From: Myxococcus stipitatus | GTDB lineage: Bacteria; Myxococcota; Myxococcia; Myxococcales; Myxococcaceae | NCBI RefSeq assembly: GCF_021412625.1 | Contig: NZ_JAKCFI010000012.1 | Location: 124,001 to 188,000 of the forward strand | Reading direction: 5' to 3' | Length of the DNA stretch: 64,000 nt | Shown here: positions 8,863-17,641 of the stretch, one piece after another | Layout: the number at the start of each line of letters is the position of its first letter | Position numbering within the stretch: the first letter of the stretch is position 1 | Translations under genes and position numbers: made by a program | Notes under the pieces: model-generated | Database searches by the model: none | What the model was told of the DNA's origin: nothing | The model's input: the letters and a program-made list of their open reading frames with translations, nothing else

Positions 8863-10841
8863 GACTGGATGAACTCCTCGAGGACCCGCAGGGCCTCGGT
8901 GACGAGAGCGCGCTCGTAGTCCGCCATCATCTCCGCCAGCTCGGAGGGAGCCCGCTCACGCAGCTCCAGCAAGCGGTCGATGGCGCCCTTCACCCGCTCC
9001 ACCGAGTCCACGTGCACCACCTGGGCGAACCGCTGGTACGGGTGCGCGTCCAGCGCGCCCAGCCCGAGCTCCCCCGTCACGCAGGGCACGCGCAGCGCGA
9101 GCCCCTCCAGCGCCGTCATCGGCTGGCACTCGGACAGCGAGGCGTTGAGGATGAGGTCGCAGCGGCGCACCAGGTCGAACAGGGCCGCGCGCTCCGGGCG
9201 GGGCACGCTGAGGATGCGCTTGTGGCCCCGGAGGGCCTCCGGCATCCGATAGGTCGCCGTCACGTGCAGCGTGTCGAGCCGGTCCGAGGCGAGGCCCGCG
9301 AACAGGTTCGTGTAGAAGTTCTTCCGCCAGTCGTTGGGCGTGGGGATGAGCGCCGCGCGCGAAACGGAGGCACCCTGGGCGCGCTCCGTGTCGGAGAGCC
9401 GGGGCGGGAGGTTGAGGACCGTCCTGGGGAACAGCTCCGCCGCCAGCAGGTGCATGCCCGGCTTCACGCTCGCCAGTCCATCGAGGACACCCTTCCGCCG
9501 CAGCTCCACGAGCTGGGCGAAGAGGTCGAGCTCGAGCGTGTTCGGGAACTGCGCGGTCGAACCATGCCAGAGCGTGAGCAGCCGAAGCGACGTGCCATGG
9601 CCCTTGCGCAGCGCCTCCACGAGCTGCCGCGCCGTGGCCGAGAAGCCGTGCACGATGACGGTGTGACACAGACACGCGTCGACGTGGTCCAGCACGTCGC
9701 GCAGCTCCTGGCGCGTCAGCGTCCGCTCGGAGGGGATGGCCAGTTTGCGCCCAGGCAGATAGCCCGCCGCCGCCCGGATGCCGTACCAGTCCTGGTGGAA
9801 CACGTGCAGCATGCCCGCGAACCGGGGGACCTCGTGCGACCAGCGGGTGTCGAGTGGCGCGTCGACCTGGATGGCGGGCGCGGGTGGGGCCGAGGGCGCC
9901 TCGGGAGGCTTCACCTCCGGCGGCGGCGCGCGAGGACCTCGGAACCGAGCGAGGTCGTCCGCCAGGGCGTGGAGCCGCTGGCGACGGGCGAAGCGCTCCG
10001 TCTCCGAGGACAGCCGCCGTGACAGCTCGGCGACCCGCGCATCCTCGGGTCGGGCGAGCAGCTCGCTGGCCTGCTCCGCCCATTCCTGGAGGCGGATGAA
10101 CGCCCCTTCGTGGATCGCCCGGAACGCGAGCGGCCGGGACGCGTCCCTCGGATCCTCGAGGTCCACGAGCTGGAAGTAGCGACGACCGAGCCCTTCGTTC
10201 CGAGCGAGGACGTACAGGTCCTGCCCCTGGACCGTCCCTGTCCCATGATGCAGGTCCCATCCGTCGGGGAGCAGGCTCGCGAAGGCGTGGAGCCAGCGCC
10301 CGGGCCGCGTGGTCGCATCCCACACGCTCACGGGGACGAGCGTGTTCTCCAGCAGGACGAGCAGCCCTCCCGGGCGCAGCAGCGCGCCGAGCTCCTCCAG
10401 CAACGCCGGGATGCGCGCGCTCGGGCTGTAGCCGAGGACGGACACGGAGACGATGCAGTCAAAGGCGCGCCCGGCCAGGGCGGCGCGGGGCGAGTCCCCG
10501 TGGAAGACGCGCTCCGCGACGGGAGCGACCTGCTCGGGTGGCGCCAACCGGAGCGGCTCCGTCATCGCCTCGGAGAGGTCGAAGCCGTGATAGCGGACAC
10601 CTGGAATCGCCGCGAGCGGGGCCGCGAGCCGACCGAAGCCACAGCCGAAGTCGAGGAGGTCGAGCGTCCGCCCCAGGCGCCGCTGCTCCGCGCCCAGGAG
10701 CGTGGAGAGCAGGCGCGTCTGACGCTCGTACAGCGAGGTCCCCGGCCCTTCCGACGCGAGCGTCGACGCGCGATGGTCCGCGCCCCGGGTCGCCTTCCAG
10801 GACTGGAGGCTGTCTGCCGTCGTGTCGAGGTTCTTGTACAT
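8859..10841 (-). CDS. Methyltransferase-glycosyltransferase fusion of the O-antigen cluster
   Basis: 660 residues. Residues about 45-175 are a class I SAM-dependent methyltransferase, with motif I LLDFGCGFGRLA followed by the acidic FDLSEAM. Residues about 245-290 are helical, followed by a short proline-rich linker. Residues about 340-655 are a GT-B-like domain (LLTLWHGSTAQFP; LILNASLSECQPMTALEGLALRVPCV, the donor-site region). The combination could transfer and then methylate a sugar, for example to cap or mark O-antigen. Methylation is not shown directly, and the acceptor is unknown. It sits between wbgA and a GT4-GT2 gene on the minus strand. Confidence 0.8.
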   Translation of the reverse strand: MYKNLDTTADSLQSWKATRGADHRASTLASEGPGTSLYERQTRLLSTLLGAEQRRLGRTLDLLDFGCGFGRLAAPLAAIPGVRYHGFDLSEAMTEPLRLAPPEQVAPVAERVFHGDSPRAALAGRAFDCIVSVSVLGYSPSARIPALLEELGALLRPGGLLVLLENTLVPVSVWDATTRPGRWLHAFASLLPDGWDLHHGTGTVQGQDLYVLARNEGLGRRYFQLVDLEDPRDASRPLAFRAIHEGAFIRLQEWAEQASELLARPEDARVAELSRRLSSETERFARRQRLHALADDLARFRGPRAPPPEVKPPEAPSAPPAPAIQVDAPLDTRWSHEVPRFAGMLHVFHQDWYGIRAAAGYLPGRKLAIPSERTLTRQELRDVLDHVDACLCHTVIVHGFSATARQLVEALRKGHGTSLRLLTLWHGSTAQFPNTLELDLFAQLVELRRKGVLDGLASVKPGMHLLAAELFPRTVLNLPPRLSDTERAQGASVSRAALIPTPNDWRKNFYTNLFAGLASDRLDTLHVTATYRMPEALRGHKRILSVPRPERAALFDLVRRCDLILNASLSECQPMTALEGLALRVPCVTGELGLGALDAHPYQRFAQVVHVDSVERVKGAIDRLLELRERAPSELAEMMADYERALVTEALRVLEEFIQS

Positions 10842-10856
10842 GGGCCCGCCAGCACC

Positions 10857-13800
10857 TTACTCGGAGACGGAGCGCAGCCGTCCCCCGCTCATGGCGAGCA
10901 GGTGTTCCATCATCAGGTCCACCTGCTGCTCCCAGCTCGTCCGCCGCACGCGCTCGGCGGCGCGGGCGCCCAGCCTCGCGCGAAGCTCCGCGTCCATCAC
11001 CGCGGTGCGCAGCCGCGCCAGGACGGAGCCCGGCGTGGGCGCGGTGAGCAGGCAGTTGTCCCCGTCCTCCAGCAGCCAGTGGTTGGCCGGGTTGTCGTTG
11101 GTCACCACCGTCACCCCGCACGCCATCATCTCCAGCGGCAGGTACGAGGGGTGCTTCGTGAACATGAAGCACAGGCCCACGTCGCATTCGCGATACAGGG
11201 CCGCGGTGCGCTCGGCGGGCAACACGCCCAGGTTCGTGACGAGGCCGCGCACGCCGTAGGACTCCGGGTTCCACTCCGCGCCGGCGGTGACGATGTCCAC
11301 GGCGGGCCCCAGCTCGCGCTTGAGCCGCGTCAGCGCGGCGAGCCCCAGCTCGAAGCCATTGCGCTCGTTGCCCGGGCGTCCGTAGAAGAACACGCGCACC
11401 GGCCCCGTCCGCGCCGGACGGCGGTCGTGGAAGAGCGCGCCATCCACCGCGGGCTCGAAGGCGAAGCCATCCATGCCGTGCAGCGCGCGCACGGTGTCGC
11501 GCAGCCCCGGCGTATTGAAGATGCCCTGGAAGCCGAGCAGGTAGGTCTGCTCCGCGAGCGCGGACTGCGTGCCCGCCGCGAAGAACATGGGCTCGTAGTC
11601 CTGGACGAAGTACGCCCGCACCGCCGCGCGCGGATGCCGCAGCACCTGGTACGCGGACGTCCAGTAGGTGGCGATGGCCAGGTCACACGGCGGAAGCGCG
11701 TCCAGCGCGGAGGCCCCGGACAGGACCCGGAAGGCCCCCACCGCGCCCGGGAAGACCGGGGCCGCGCGCGCCTCGAAGTCACCGGGGCTGGCGCCCGGCT
11801 TGTCGTAGACGACGAAGTCGCTGCGCACGCCGTGCCGCCGCTGCATCAGGTCGGCGAAGCGGAACAGCGTGTGGATGCCCGCGTAGACATGGCCGAAGGC
11901 GGGGATGAACCACGTCGCGCTCTCCACCTTCCCTCGCGAGCGCAGCGCGGCCAGCGCCGCCGGGGCGCTCTCGCGCGAGGCTCGCGCCTGCTCCGGGGTG
12001 AAGTCCAGCGCGTCCAGGTGCTCGACGAGGTGGCGCTGGGCGCGAGCGCGGTCCTCCATCGCCGCGTCACGCGCGCTGGGCACGTCCCGCGTCAGCGTGC
12101 GCAGCGCCAGCGTCTCCCCCGTCTCCTCGTGGTGACGCAGCGAGCAGTCGGTGCCGAGCAGCGAGAGGTTGGGGTTGAAGAAGGGGTCTCCGCGCGGCCC
12201 CAGGTAGGGCCGGTAGGCCACGTAGGACCACCAGTAGTCGGACTCGGGGACGGCGTCCGCGCGGCGGCTGGCGGACTCATGGTGGATGAGCCGGGCATGG
12301 GGCGTGTACACCACCCGCAGGCCGCGCTGATTCAACCGCAGGCCGATGTCCACGTCGCTGCCGCAGACCTGGAACCGCTCGTCGAAGCCCTTCAGCGACT
12401 CGAACACGTCGCGGCGGAAGATGACGCACGCGCTGGTGACGGACAGCCAGTTGCGCGTCCACCCGGTGTGGCCGAAGGGCGTGGAGATGGGCCCGTCCGG
12501 CATCCGCCAGAAGGGATGGCCCGCCATGCCGGTGATGCCGACGACGGCCCCCGCGTGCTGCACCGTCCCCTCGGGGAAGAGCAGCTTGCAGCCCACCGCG
12601 CCCACCTCCGGGCGCTGGACCTGGGAGACCAGCTCCTCCAACCAACCGGGGTCCACGACCTCCATGTCGTTGTTGAGGAAGAGCAGCAGCTCCCCGGTGG
12701 CCTGCTTCGCCGCCCAGTTGTTGATGGCCGGGTAGTTGAAGGGGAAGTCCCACGTCAGCTTGACCAGCCGGGGGTCCGTCAGCCGCTCGAGGAGGGCGAA
12801 GGTCTCCGGCTTGGTGCTGTTGTTGGAGACGAGCAGCACCTCGAAGTCCGGATACGTGGTGCGCGAGAGCAGGCCCGGCACCAGCAGCTCCAGCAGGTCC
12901 GGCCGGTCCTTGAACGGGACGATGATGGAGACCTTGGGGGTGCCTCGCACCGGGTAGCGCACGCGGTACTGCGTGGGGGCCGGGCTCGACACCTCGGCGG
13001 ACTCGCCCAGCCGGCCCAGGTGCTCCCGGAGCGCGCGCACGCCCGCGTCCGTGGCCTTCGCGAGCCCCGCCGCCTGACTGGAGAAGGACGCGGGGTTGGC
13101 GCGCCAGTGGTACAGGAGCTTCGGGATGTGGCCGATGCCGCGCGTGGCCTCGCTCAACCGCAGCATCAAGTCGTAGTCCTGCGAGCCGTCGAAGCCCTCG
13201 CGCGCGCCCCCCACCTTCGTCAGCAACGCCCGGCGCGCGACGAGGAAGTGGCAGACGTAGTTCACCGAGCGAAGCAGGTCCGGCGACCAGTCCGGCTTGA
13301 AGAAGGGCGCGGTGCGGCGGCCCTCCCCGTCCAGCCGGTCCTCGTCGCTGTAGACGACGTCGAGCGAGGGTTCGGCCGTGACGGCGAGCACCACCTCCGC
13401 CAGCGCATGTGGCGCGAGGGTGTCGTCGTGGTCCAGGAAGCCCACCCACTCGCCTCGCGCCGCCGCGAGGCCCGCGTTCGTCGCCGTGGCGATGCCACCG
13501 TTCCGCTCCAGCGTCACCACGCGGATGCGCGCGTCGCGGGCCGCCGCCTCGCGCAGCATCGGCGCGACGTGCGGCGCGGAGCTGGCGTCATCCACCAGCA
13601 CCCACTCCCACTCGGGATACGACTGCGCCGCCACCGACGCGGCGCACTCCCGGAAGAAGGCCTCGGGCGTGTTGAAGACAGGCGTGACGAGCGACACGAG
13701 CGGACGCGCCGCCAGGGTCGCCACCGCCTCCGCGGCCCGGGCGATGTCACCGGACTCCCGCCTCGCGCACCAGCCGGCGTAGTCCCCCAGCTCCGGCGGC

Positions 13801-14696
13801 CGGGGCGGCGGCGTGCGCGTGCCCAGCAGGCCCGCGAGGGCCAGCACCGCCTGCTCGTTGAAGCGCGTCTGACGGCGCAGCAGCTCCGTCCACAACGGGC
13901 CCCCCGCGCGCAGCACCCGAGGCAGCGCATCCGGCCTCAGCGGGTCATTGCGCTCGCACAGCTCGGCCACCCACTTCGCGCCCGTCGCCTCGTCGGGTGG
14001 CCTGGGCGCGGCCGCGGCGACCAGGGCCTCCACCATCGTGTGATTCCACGCCCCCTGCCCTCGCAGCACGCCCTCCAGCACGGGCGCCGCGGCGGACAGG
14101 TAGGAGCGCTTGGCGACCTCGACGACGGAGCCCAGCGCGCCTCCCCGGTGCGAGCGGGAGACCTTCCACCGCGTCGGGTCCGCCTTCGGCTCCAGTTGGG
14201 CGCGCGCCCACGCGGACACGTCCTCGCGCAGCCCCAGGCTCCGGTGCACGGAGAGGTACTCCAGGACGCGCACCACGGCCTTGTTGAAGTCCGCCTGCGG
14301 ACGCAGGGACTCGACGTGGAACGGGTGCAGCCCGTCGATGAAGGCGCGCTTGGTGGCCGTCACCACCCTGCCCACGCCGTCGGTCCGGTGAGAGGCCGGC
14401 ACGGAGAACTCGTGCGCCACCGCCAGCCGCGCGGCCTCCTGGAGCGGGGACAGCGCATGCGCGCCCTCGGGACGGGCCTCGTGCAGTCGCTGGGTCAACA
14501 GCCGCAGCACGCCTTCCAGCGCCGTCACCTCCTCGCACGCGTCGGGCAGGCACGGGCGACGCTCATCCAGCAGCGCGCGGACCACCGCCACCATCCGCGC
14601 CAGGTCCCCGGCGCCCGGCGCCGCGTCGGGCGCCGCGGCGTCCGTGGCCAGCTTCTCCAGCACAGTCTTCAAAGCCGTACCGCCTCTCTCGTTCAC
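10857..14696 (-). CDS. wbgA: WbgA-like giant glycosyltransferase (GT2-GT2-GT4)
   Basis: Up to 1279 residues. Residues 1-330 have no catalytic domain but carry two clear copies of a SHR-AKR-LRxQxxFN helical block (about 99-150 and 178-228) and a degenerate third (261-292). Two GT2 domains follow: about 333-560 (VSLVTPVFNTPEAF, VLVDDASS, LDHDD) and about 587-830 (VSIIVPFKDRPD, FLNNDMEVV as DxD, GSDVDIGLRLNQRG). A C-terminal GT4 domain covers about 930-1270. Position beside wzt-wzm matches M. xanthus wbgA, needed for O-antigen. The 14696 GTG has no clear ribosome site; a TTG eight codons in (14672), preceded by GAGAGG, may be the true start. Confidence 0.85.
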   Translation of the reverse strand: MNERGGTALKTVLEKLATDAAAPDAAPGAGDLARMVAVVRALLDERRPCLPDACEEVTALEGVLRLLTQRLHEARPEGAHALSPLQEAARLAVAHEFSVPASHRTDGVGRVVTATKRAFIDGLHPFHVESLRPQADFNKAVVRVLEYLSVHRSLGLREDVSAWARAQLEPKADPTRWKVSRSHRGGALGSVVEVAKRSYLSAAAPVLEGVLRGQGAWNHTMVEALVAAAAPRPPDEATGAKWVAELCERNDPLRPDALPRVLRAGGPLWTELLRRQTRFNEQAVLALAGLLGTRTPPPRPPELGDYAGWCARRESGDIARAAEAVATLAARPLVSLVTPVFNTPEAFFRECAASVAAQSYPEWEWVLVDDASSAPHVAPMLREAAARDARIRVVTLERNGGIATATNAGLAAARGEWVGFLDHDDTLAPHALAEVVLAVTAEPSLDVVYSDEDRLDGEGRRTAPFFKPDWSPDLLRSVNYVCHFLVARRALLTKVGGAREGFDGSQDYDLMLRLSEATRGIGHIPKLLYHWRANPASFSSQAAGLAKATDAGVRALREHLGRLGESAEVSSPAPTQYRVRYPVRGTPKVSIIVPFKDRPDLLELLVPGLLSRTTYPDFEVLLVSNNSTKPETFALLERLTDPRLVKLTWDFPFNYPAINNWAAKQATGELLLFLNNDMEVVDPGWLEELVSQVQRPEVGAVGCKLLFPEGTVQHAGAVVGITGMAGHPFWRMPDGPISTPFGHTGWTRNWLSVTSACVIFRRDVFESLKGFDERFQVCGSDVDIGLRLNQRGLRVVYTPHARLIHHESASRRADAVPESDYWWSYVAYRPYLGPRGDPFFNPNLSLLGTDCSLRHHEETGETLALRTLTRDVPSARDAAMEDRARAQRHLVEHLDALDFTPEQARASRESAPAALAALRSRGKVESATWFIPAFGHVYAGIHTLFRFADLMQRRHGVRSDFVVYDKPGASPGDFEARAAPVFPGAVGAFRVLSGASALDALPPCDLAIATYWTSAYQVLRHPRAAVRAYFVQDYEPMFFAAGTQSALAEQTYLLGFQGIFNTPGLRDTVRALHGMDGFAFEPAVDGALFHDRRPARTGPVRVFFYGRPGNERNGFELGLAALTRLKRELGPAVDIVTAGAEWNPESYGVRGLVTNLGVLPAERTAALYRECDVGLCFMFTKHPSYLPLEMMACGVTVVTNDNPANHWLLEDGDNCLLTAPTPGSVLARLRTAVMDAELRARLGARAAERVRRTSWEQQVDLMMEHLLAMSGGRLRSVSE

Positions 14697-14750
14697 GCTC
14701 GGGGCCCGAGGACACGCCCCCGGCCCACGGCGGCGCGGCCAGCCCGACTG

Positions 14751-16040
14751 TCAGGGATGCGAGTTGCCCACCAACGCGGGCGCCGCCGCCACCGGCTCCA
14801 CCACCCAGTGGTGCACCGGGCGGAACACCCCGCGCTCGGCCAGCGAGGAATTCACCACGAAGGGACGCCGCTCGGTGGACTCGCCCCCCCCGCGCGTGCG
14901 CGCCGTCACCTGGAGCACATAGCTGCCCGCCAGCAGCCCCAGCCGCTCCAGCACCAGCCGCATCCGCCCCGACGAGGGGAGCTCGCTGGGCAGCCGCACG
15001 GACTCCACGCGCGTGCTCGTCTCGTAGAGCAGCTCGCCGTCCGACCCCAGCAGCGCGACCTCGAACTCCGCGCCCTCGCACGGCCCCTGCGCGGAGAAGT
15101 CCACGCAGATCTCCACCGGCGTCTCCGGAGACAGGTGCTCGCACACCCCACCGTCCGGCGCCGTCAGCCGCAGCCCCGACAGGCGCACCGGAGCCTCCGC
15201 GCCGGCCGCGTACACCTGGGGCAGCGCCCCGCCGCCCTCGGTCAGCGCCGGAGGCGTGAAGGCGACGTCCTGCGCCTCCGCCAGGGCGATGGCCTGCTTG
15301 TACTCGGCGACCACGTCCGCGGGGCGGCCGACGCGCCGGATGTACCCGCCGTCGATCCACGCGGCCTGATCACACCACTGCTCCACGGTGTACAGGTCGT
15401 GCGTCACCAGGACGATGGTCTTCCCCTGGCGCTTGAACTCCTTCATCTTGGCGAGGCTCTTCTTGCTGAAGTGCTCGTCGCCCACGGCGAGGATTTCGTC
15501 GACGATGAGGATGTCCGGGTCGACGTGCGTGGCCACCGCGAACGCCAGGCGCATGTACATGCCGCTGGAGTAGGTGCGCACCGGCTCGTCGATGAACTCG
15601 CCCAGTTCGCTGAAGGCGATGATTTCATCCATGCGCGCCCGCACCTCGGCGCGCGACATCCCCAGGATGATGCCGTTGATGAGGATGTTCTCCCGGCCGG
15701 AGAAGTCCGGGTGGAAGCCCGCGCCCAGGTCCAGCAGCGCGGAGATGCGACCGTTGATCTCCATCACCCCGGAGGTGGGGGCGTAGATGCCGGTGATGAG
15801 CTTGAGCAGCGTGCTCTTGCCCGAACCGTTGCGGCCGATGATGGCGACCGTCTTCCCCCGGGGGATGCTGAGGTTGATGCCGCGCAGGGCGGTGATGAGC
15901 CCCGCTTCCCGGGGCTTGCGCTGGCCGCGCAGCCAGCGGAGCAACTCGGACTTGAACGTCGTGTACTCGCCTCGGATGGTCCGCTTCCGAAAGCTCTTCA
16001 CGACGTCGCGCAAGACAATGGCGTCGATGGGTTCCTGCAT
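14751..16040 (-). CDS. wzt: ABC transporter ATPase for O-antigen export (Wzt)
   Basis: 429 residues. Residues about 1-250 are an ABC ATPase: Walker A GRNGSGKST at 69-77, signature YSSGM instead of LSGGQ as usual in Wzt proteins, and Walker B DILIVDEILAVGD. Residues about 275-420 form the C-terminal carbohydrate-binding domain of beta strands typical of Wzt proteins that recognise the finished polysaccharide. With Wzm it flips undecaprenyl-diphosphate-linked O-antigen to the periplasm. It lies directly downstream of wzm (9 bp) and upstream of wbgA, the same order as the M. xanthus sasA/O-antigen locus. Confidence 0.94.
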   Translation of the reverse strand: MQEPIDAIVLRDVVKSFRKRTIRGEYTTFKSELLRWLRGQRKPREAGLITALRGINLSIPRGKTVAIIGRNGSGKSTLLKLITGIYAPTSGVMEINGRISALLDLGAGFHPDFSGRENILINGIILGMSRAEVRARMDEIIAFSELGEFIDEPVRTYSSGMYMRLAFAVATHVDPDILIVDEILAVGDEHFSKKSLAKMKEFKRQGKTIVLVTHDLYTVEQWCDQAAWIDGGYIRRVGRPADVVAEYKQAIALAEAQDVAFTPPALTEGGGALPQVYAAGAEAPVRLSGLRLTAPDGGVCEHLSPETPVEICVDFSAQGPCEGAEFEVALLGSDGELLYETSTRVESVRLPSELPSSGRMRLVLERLGLLAGSYVLQVTARTRGGGESTERRPFVVNSSLAERGVFRPVHHWVVEPVAAAPALVGNSHP

Positions 16041-16049
16041 GGCGACCGC

Positions 16050-16847
16050 TCAGATGGACTCCGCGAAGTCCTCGCGGCGGGATTCGAAGATCATCGAGGC
16101 GCCCCACAGGAGCACCAGGGAGAAGACAGCCAGGGCCGCGAGCGGACCGGCGTCCGGCAGCCGGTGCTCGTAGAACATGGCCTGGTAGGAGACGAGCAGG
16201 CTGGACATGGGATTGAGCGTCAGCACCGCGAGCCGCATGTGCTCATCCTGGATGGTGGAGGCCTGATAGAGCACCGGCGTGGTGAAGAACCACAGCGTCA
16301 GGATGTTGTTGACGATGTGCTGCAGGTCCCGGAACGCCACGTTGATGGCGGCCAGGATGTAGACGATGGACAGCGTGAAGACGAGCTGGATGGCCACCAC
16401 CACGGGGAACGCGATGACGTGCCAGGTGGGAAATTGCCCGTAGAGGGCGCCCAAAAGCAGCATCAGCGGCAGCGACAACACGTAGTTGCACAGGTTGGTC
16501 ACCACCACGGTGGTGGGCAGCACCTGCGCGGGGAAGCGGACCTTGGTCATCAGGTCCCGGCGATCGCTGATGGCGCTGGCCCCCGCGCTCAGCGACGAGG
16601 AGAACCAGATCCACGGCAGCAGGCCCACGAACATGAAGTAGGCGTAGTTGGGGGTGTTCTGCCGCATCACCACGGTGAACAGCAGCGCGTACACCAGCAT
16701 GTGCAGCGTGGGGTTCAGGAACGTCCAGAGGAACCCGAGGAACGAGCCGCGATAGCGCGCCTTGAGCTCCCGTTGGACGAGGCTGAGCAACAAGCCCCGG
16801 TACTGGTACAGTTCACGGACGAGGCGGATCATGAGGGGGCCCTTCAT
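16050..16847 (-). CDS. wzm: ABC transporter permease for O-antigen export (Wzm)
   Basis: 265 residues from the ATG at 16847; an internal ATG at 16832 (MIRLVRELYQYRGLLL) is equally possible and neither has a strong ribosome site. It has the ABC2-type export permease signature: LVQRELKARYRGSFLGFLWTFLNP near the N-terminus, then about six hydrophobic segments. It forms the inner-membrane channel for lipid-linked O-antigen and pairs with the Wzt ATPase encoded 9 bp downstream. Upstream is 520 bp without a gene, so the promoter of the wzm-wzt-wbgA unit probably lies there. Confidence 0.93.
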   Translation of the reverse strand: MKGPLMIRLVRELYQYRGLLLSLVQRELKARYRGSFLGFLWTFLNPTLHMLVYALLFTVVMRQNTPNYAYFMFVGLLPWIWFSSSLSAGASAISDRRDLMTKVRFPAQVLPTTVVVTNLCNYVLSLPLMLLLGALYGQFPTWHVIAFPVVVAIQLVFTLSIVYILAAINVAFRDLQHIVNNILTLWFFTTPVLYQASTIQDEHMRLAVLTLNPMSSLLVSYQAMFYEHRLPDAGPLAALAVFSLVLLWGASMIFESRREDFAESI

Positions 16848-17310
16848 ATAGCAGGGCCAAGGAAGGATGCGAGGTAGACGGGGAACACGAGGCGTCCCCT
16901 CATTGCATCCGCCAGGCCGTCCGCCTCCAGGGCAGGGTCCCGCCGCCACCGCGACCACCTCGCGCCGTCCAGCGACTCGCGTCTCCGCACGGGCGCCTCG
17001 GCTTCGGGGGCATACGAGTGTCCGTGCCCCACGCCCGTCCCCCTCCGGCCGGGCGGGCCACGCCGTGACGACCCACGCGACGGATACCCGACGCGAGTGC
17101 CCCCCACGCCTCAGATTTCCGTCGCACCGCGGGGCCCCGCGAGCCTTGTCGAACACGACGTCGACGAAGCAAGCCAACGCGTCTCCAGCGAGCCACCACG
17201 CGGCGCCGCGCATGCGAGCACGGGACACCAGGAGCCACCGCGAGGAGCCGTCGTGACACACCCGGGCGAGCAGCACTCGAACCGGGTGCGGGCTCGTGGC
17301 ACCAGCGTGA
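16848..17310. other. Intergenic stretch upstream of wzm
   Basis: About 460 bp between wzm and the tRNA terminator. Open frames on both strands are arginine/proline-rich with no recognisable domain and no good ribosome site, so I read them as chance frames in GC-rich DNA. It should contain the wzm promoter, but I could not pick a convincing -35/-10 pair. Nothing else is recognised here. Confidence 0.5.
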
Positions 17311-17357
17311 GCCCAAAACACCAGCGGCCGGAACCCTCGAGAGGATTCCGGCCGCTG
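17311..17357 (-). terminator. Rho-independent terminator after the tRNA-Gly pair
   Basis: A perfect 12-bp inverted repeat, CAGCGGCCGGAA (17322-17333) and TTCCGGCCGCTG (17346-17357). The 12-nt loop can itself pair (CCTC/GAGG). Read on the minus strand, the hairpin is followed shortly by TTTT (17315-17318). It begins 12 bp after the 3' end of the second tRNA, so it most likely ends the tRNA transcript. Confidence 0.85.
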
Positions 17358-17368
17358 ATCGTCTTTTC

Positions 17369-17443
17369 TGGAGCGGGAAAAGGGATTTGAACCCTCGACC
17401 CTCGCCTTGGCAAGGCGATGCTCTACCGCTGAGCTATTCCCGC
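17369..17443 (-). tRNA. tRNA-Gly (anticodon GCC), copy 2, with encoded CCA
   Basis: Minus-strand cloverleaf. The acceptor stem GCGGGAA pairs with TTCCCGC, the D-arm contains AGCTCAGCGGTAGAGC, the anticodon loop is CTTGCCAAG (anticodon GCC), and the T-arm is GGGTTCAAATCCC. U is the discriminator base, as is usual for bacterial tRNA-Gly, and CCA is encoded (17369-17371). The 72-nt body is identical to the upstream copy. It is the downstream gene of a two-tRNA unit and is followed by a terminator. Confidence 0.97.
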
Positions 17444-17474
17444 ATATGTTCCCGCGACTGCCTTGCCTTCATGA

Positions 17475-17546
17475 AGCGGGAAAAGGGATTTGAACCCTCG
17501 ACCCTCGCCTTGGCAAGGCGATGCTCTACCGCTGAGCTATTCCCGC
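17475..17546 (-). tRNA. tRNA-Gly (anticodon GCC), copy 1, without encoded CCA
   Basis: Its 72-nt body is identical to the neighbouring copy (same stems and GCC anticodon). The three bases after the discriminator read TCA instead of CCA, so its 3' end needs CCA-adding enzyme. The spacer to the second copy is 31 bp. A consensus promoter lies about 65-95 bp upstream, overlapping the pgsA stop. Confidence 0.97.
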
Positions 17547-17612
17547 ATGATTCAGCAGTCGCTGGGACCTCGTTGGCTCCGCTGTGTGGGCGGCGCGTCC
17601 GAAGTGAGGTGC

Positions 17613-17641
17613 GGTATATAGACCCGTATCGGGCGCGTCAA
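17613..17641 (-). promoter_or_regulatory. Sigma-70-type promoter for the tRNA-Gly pair
   Basis: On the minus strand TTGACG (17636-17641) and TATACC (17613-17618) are separated by 17 bp, a near-consensus housekeeping promoter. The TGA within TTGACG is the stop codon of pgsA, so the -35 element overlaps the end of that gene. It lies about 66 bp upstream of the first tRNA. Confidence 0.75.

Noticed and set aside
10110..16877. A 2255-codon open frame on the plus strand opposite wbgA, wzt and wzm
   Set aside because: It is antisense to three well-supported genes, rich in Arg/Gly/His/Pro with no domain, and explained by the strong GC bias at third codon positions that removes stops from the complementary frame.
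16867..17256. A 129-codon plus-strand frame upstream of wzm
   Set aside because: Arg/Pro/Thr-rich, no ribosome site, no domain; reads like GC-rich intergenic sequence.
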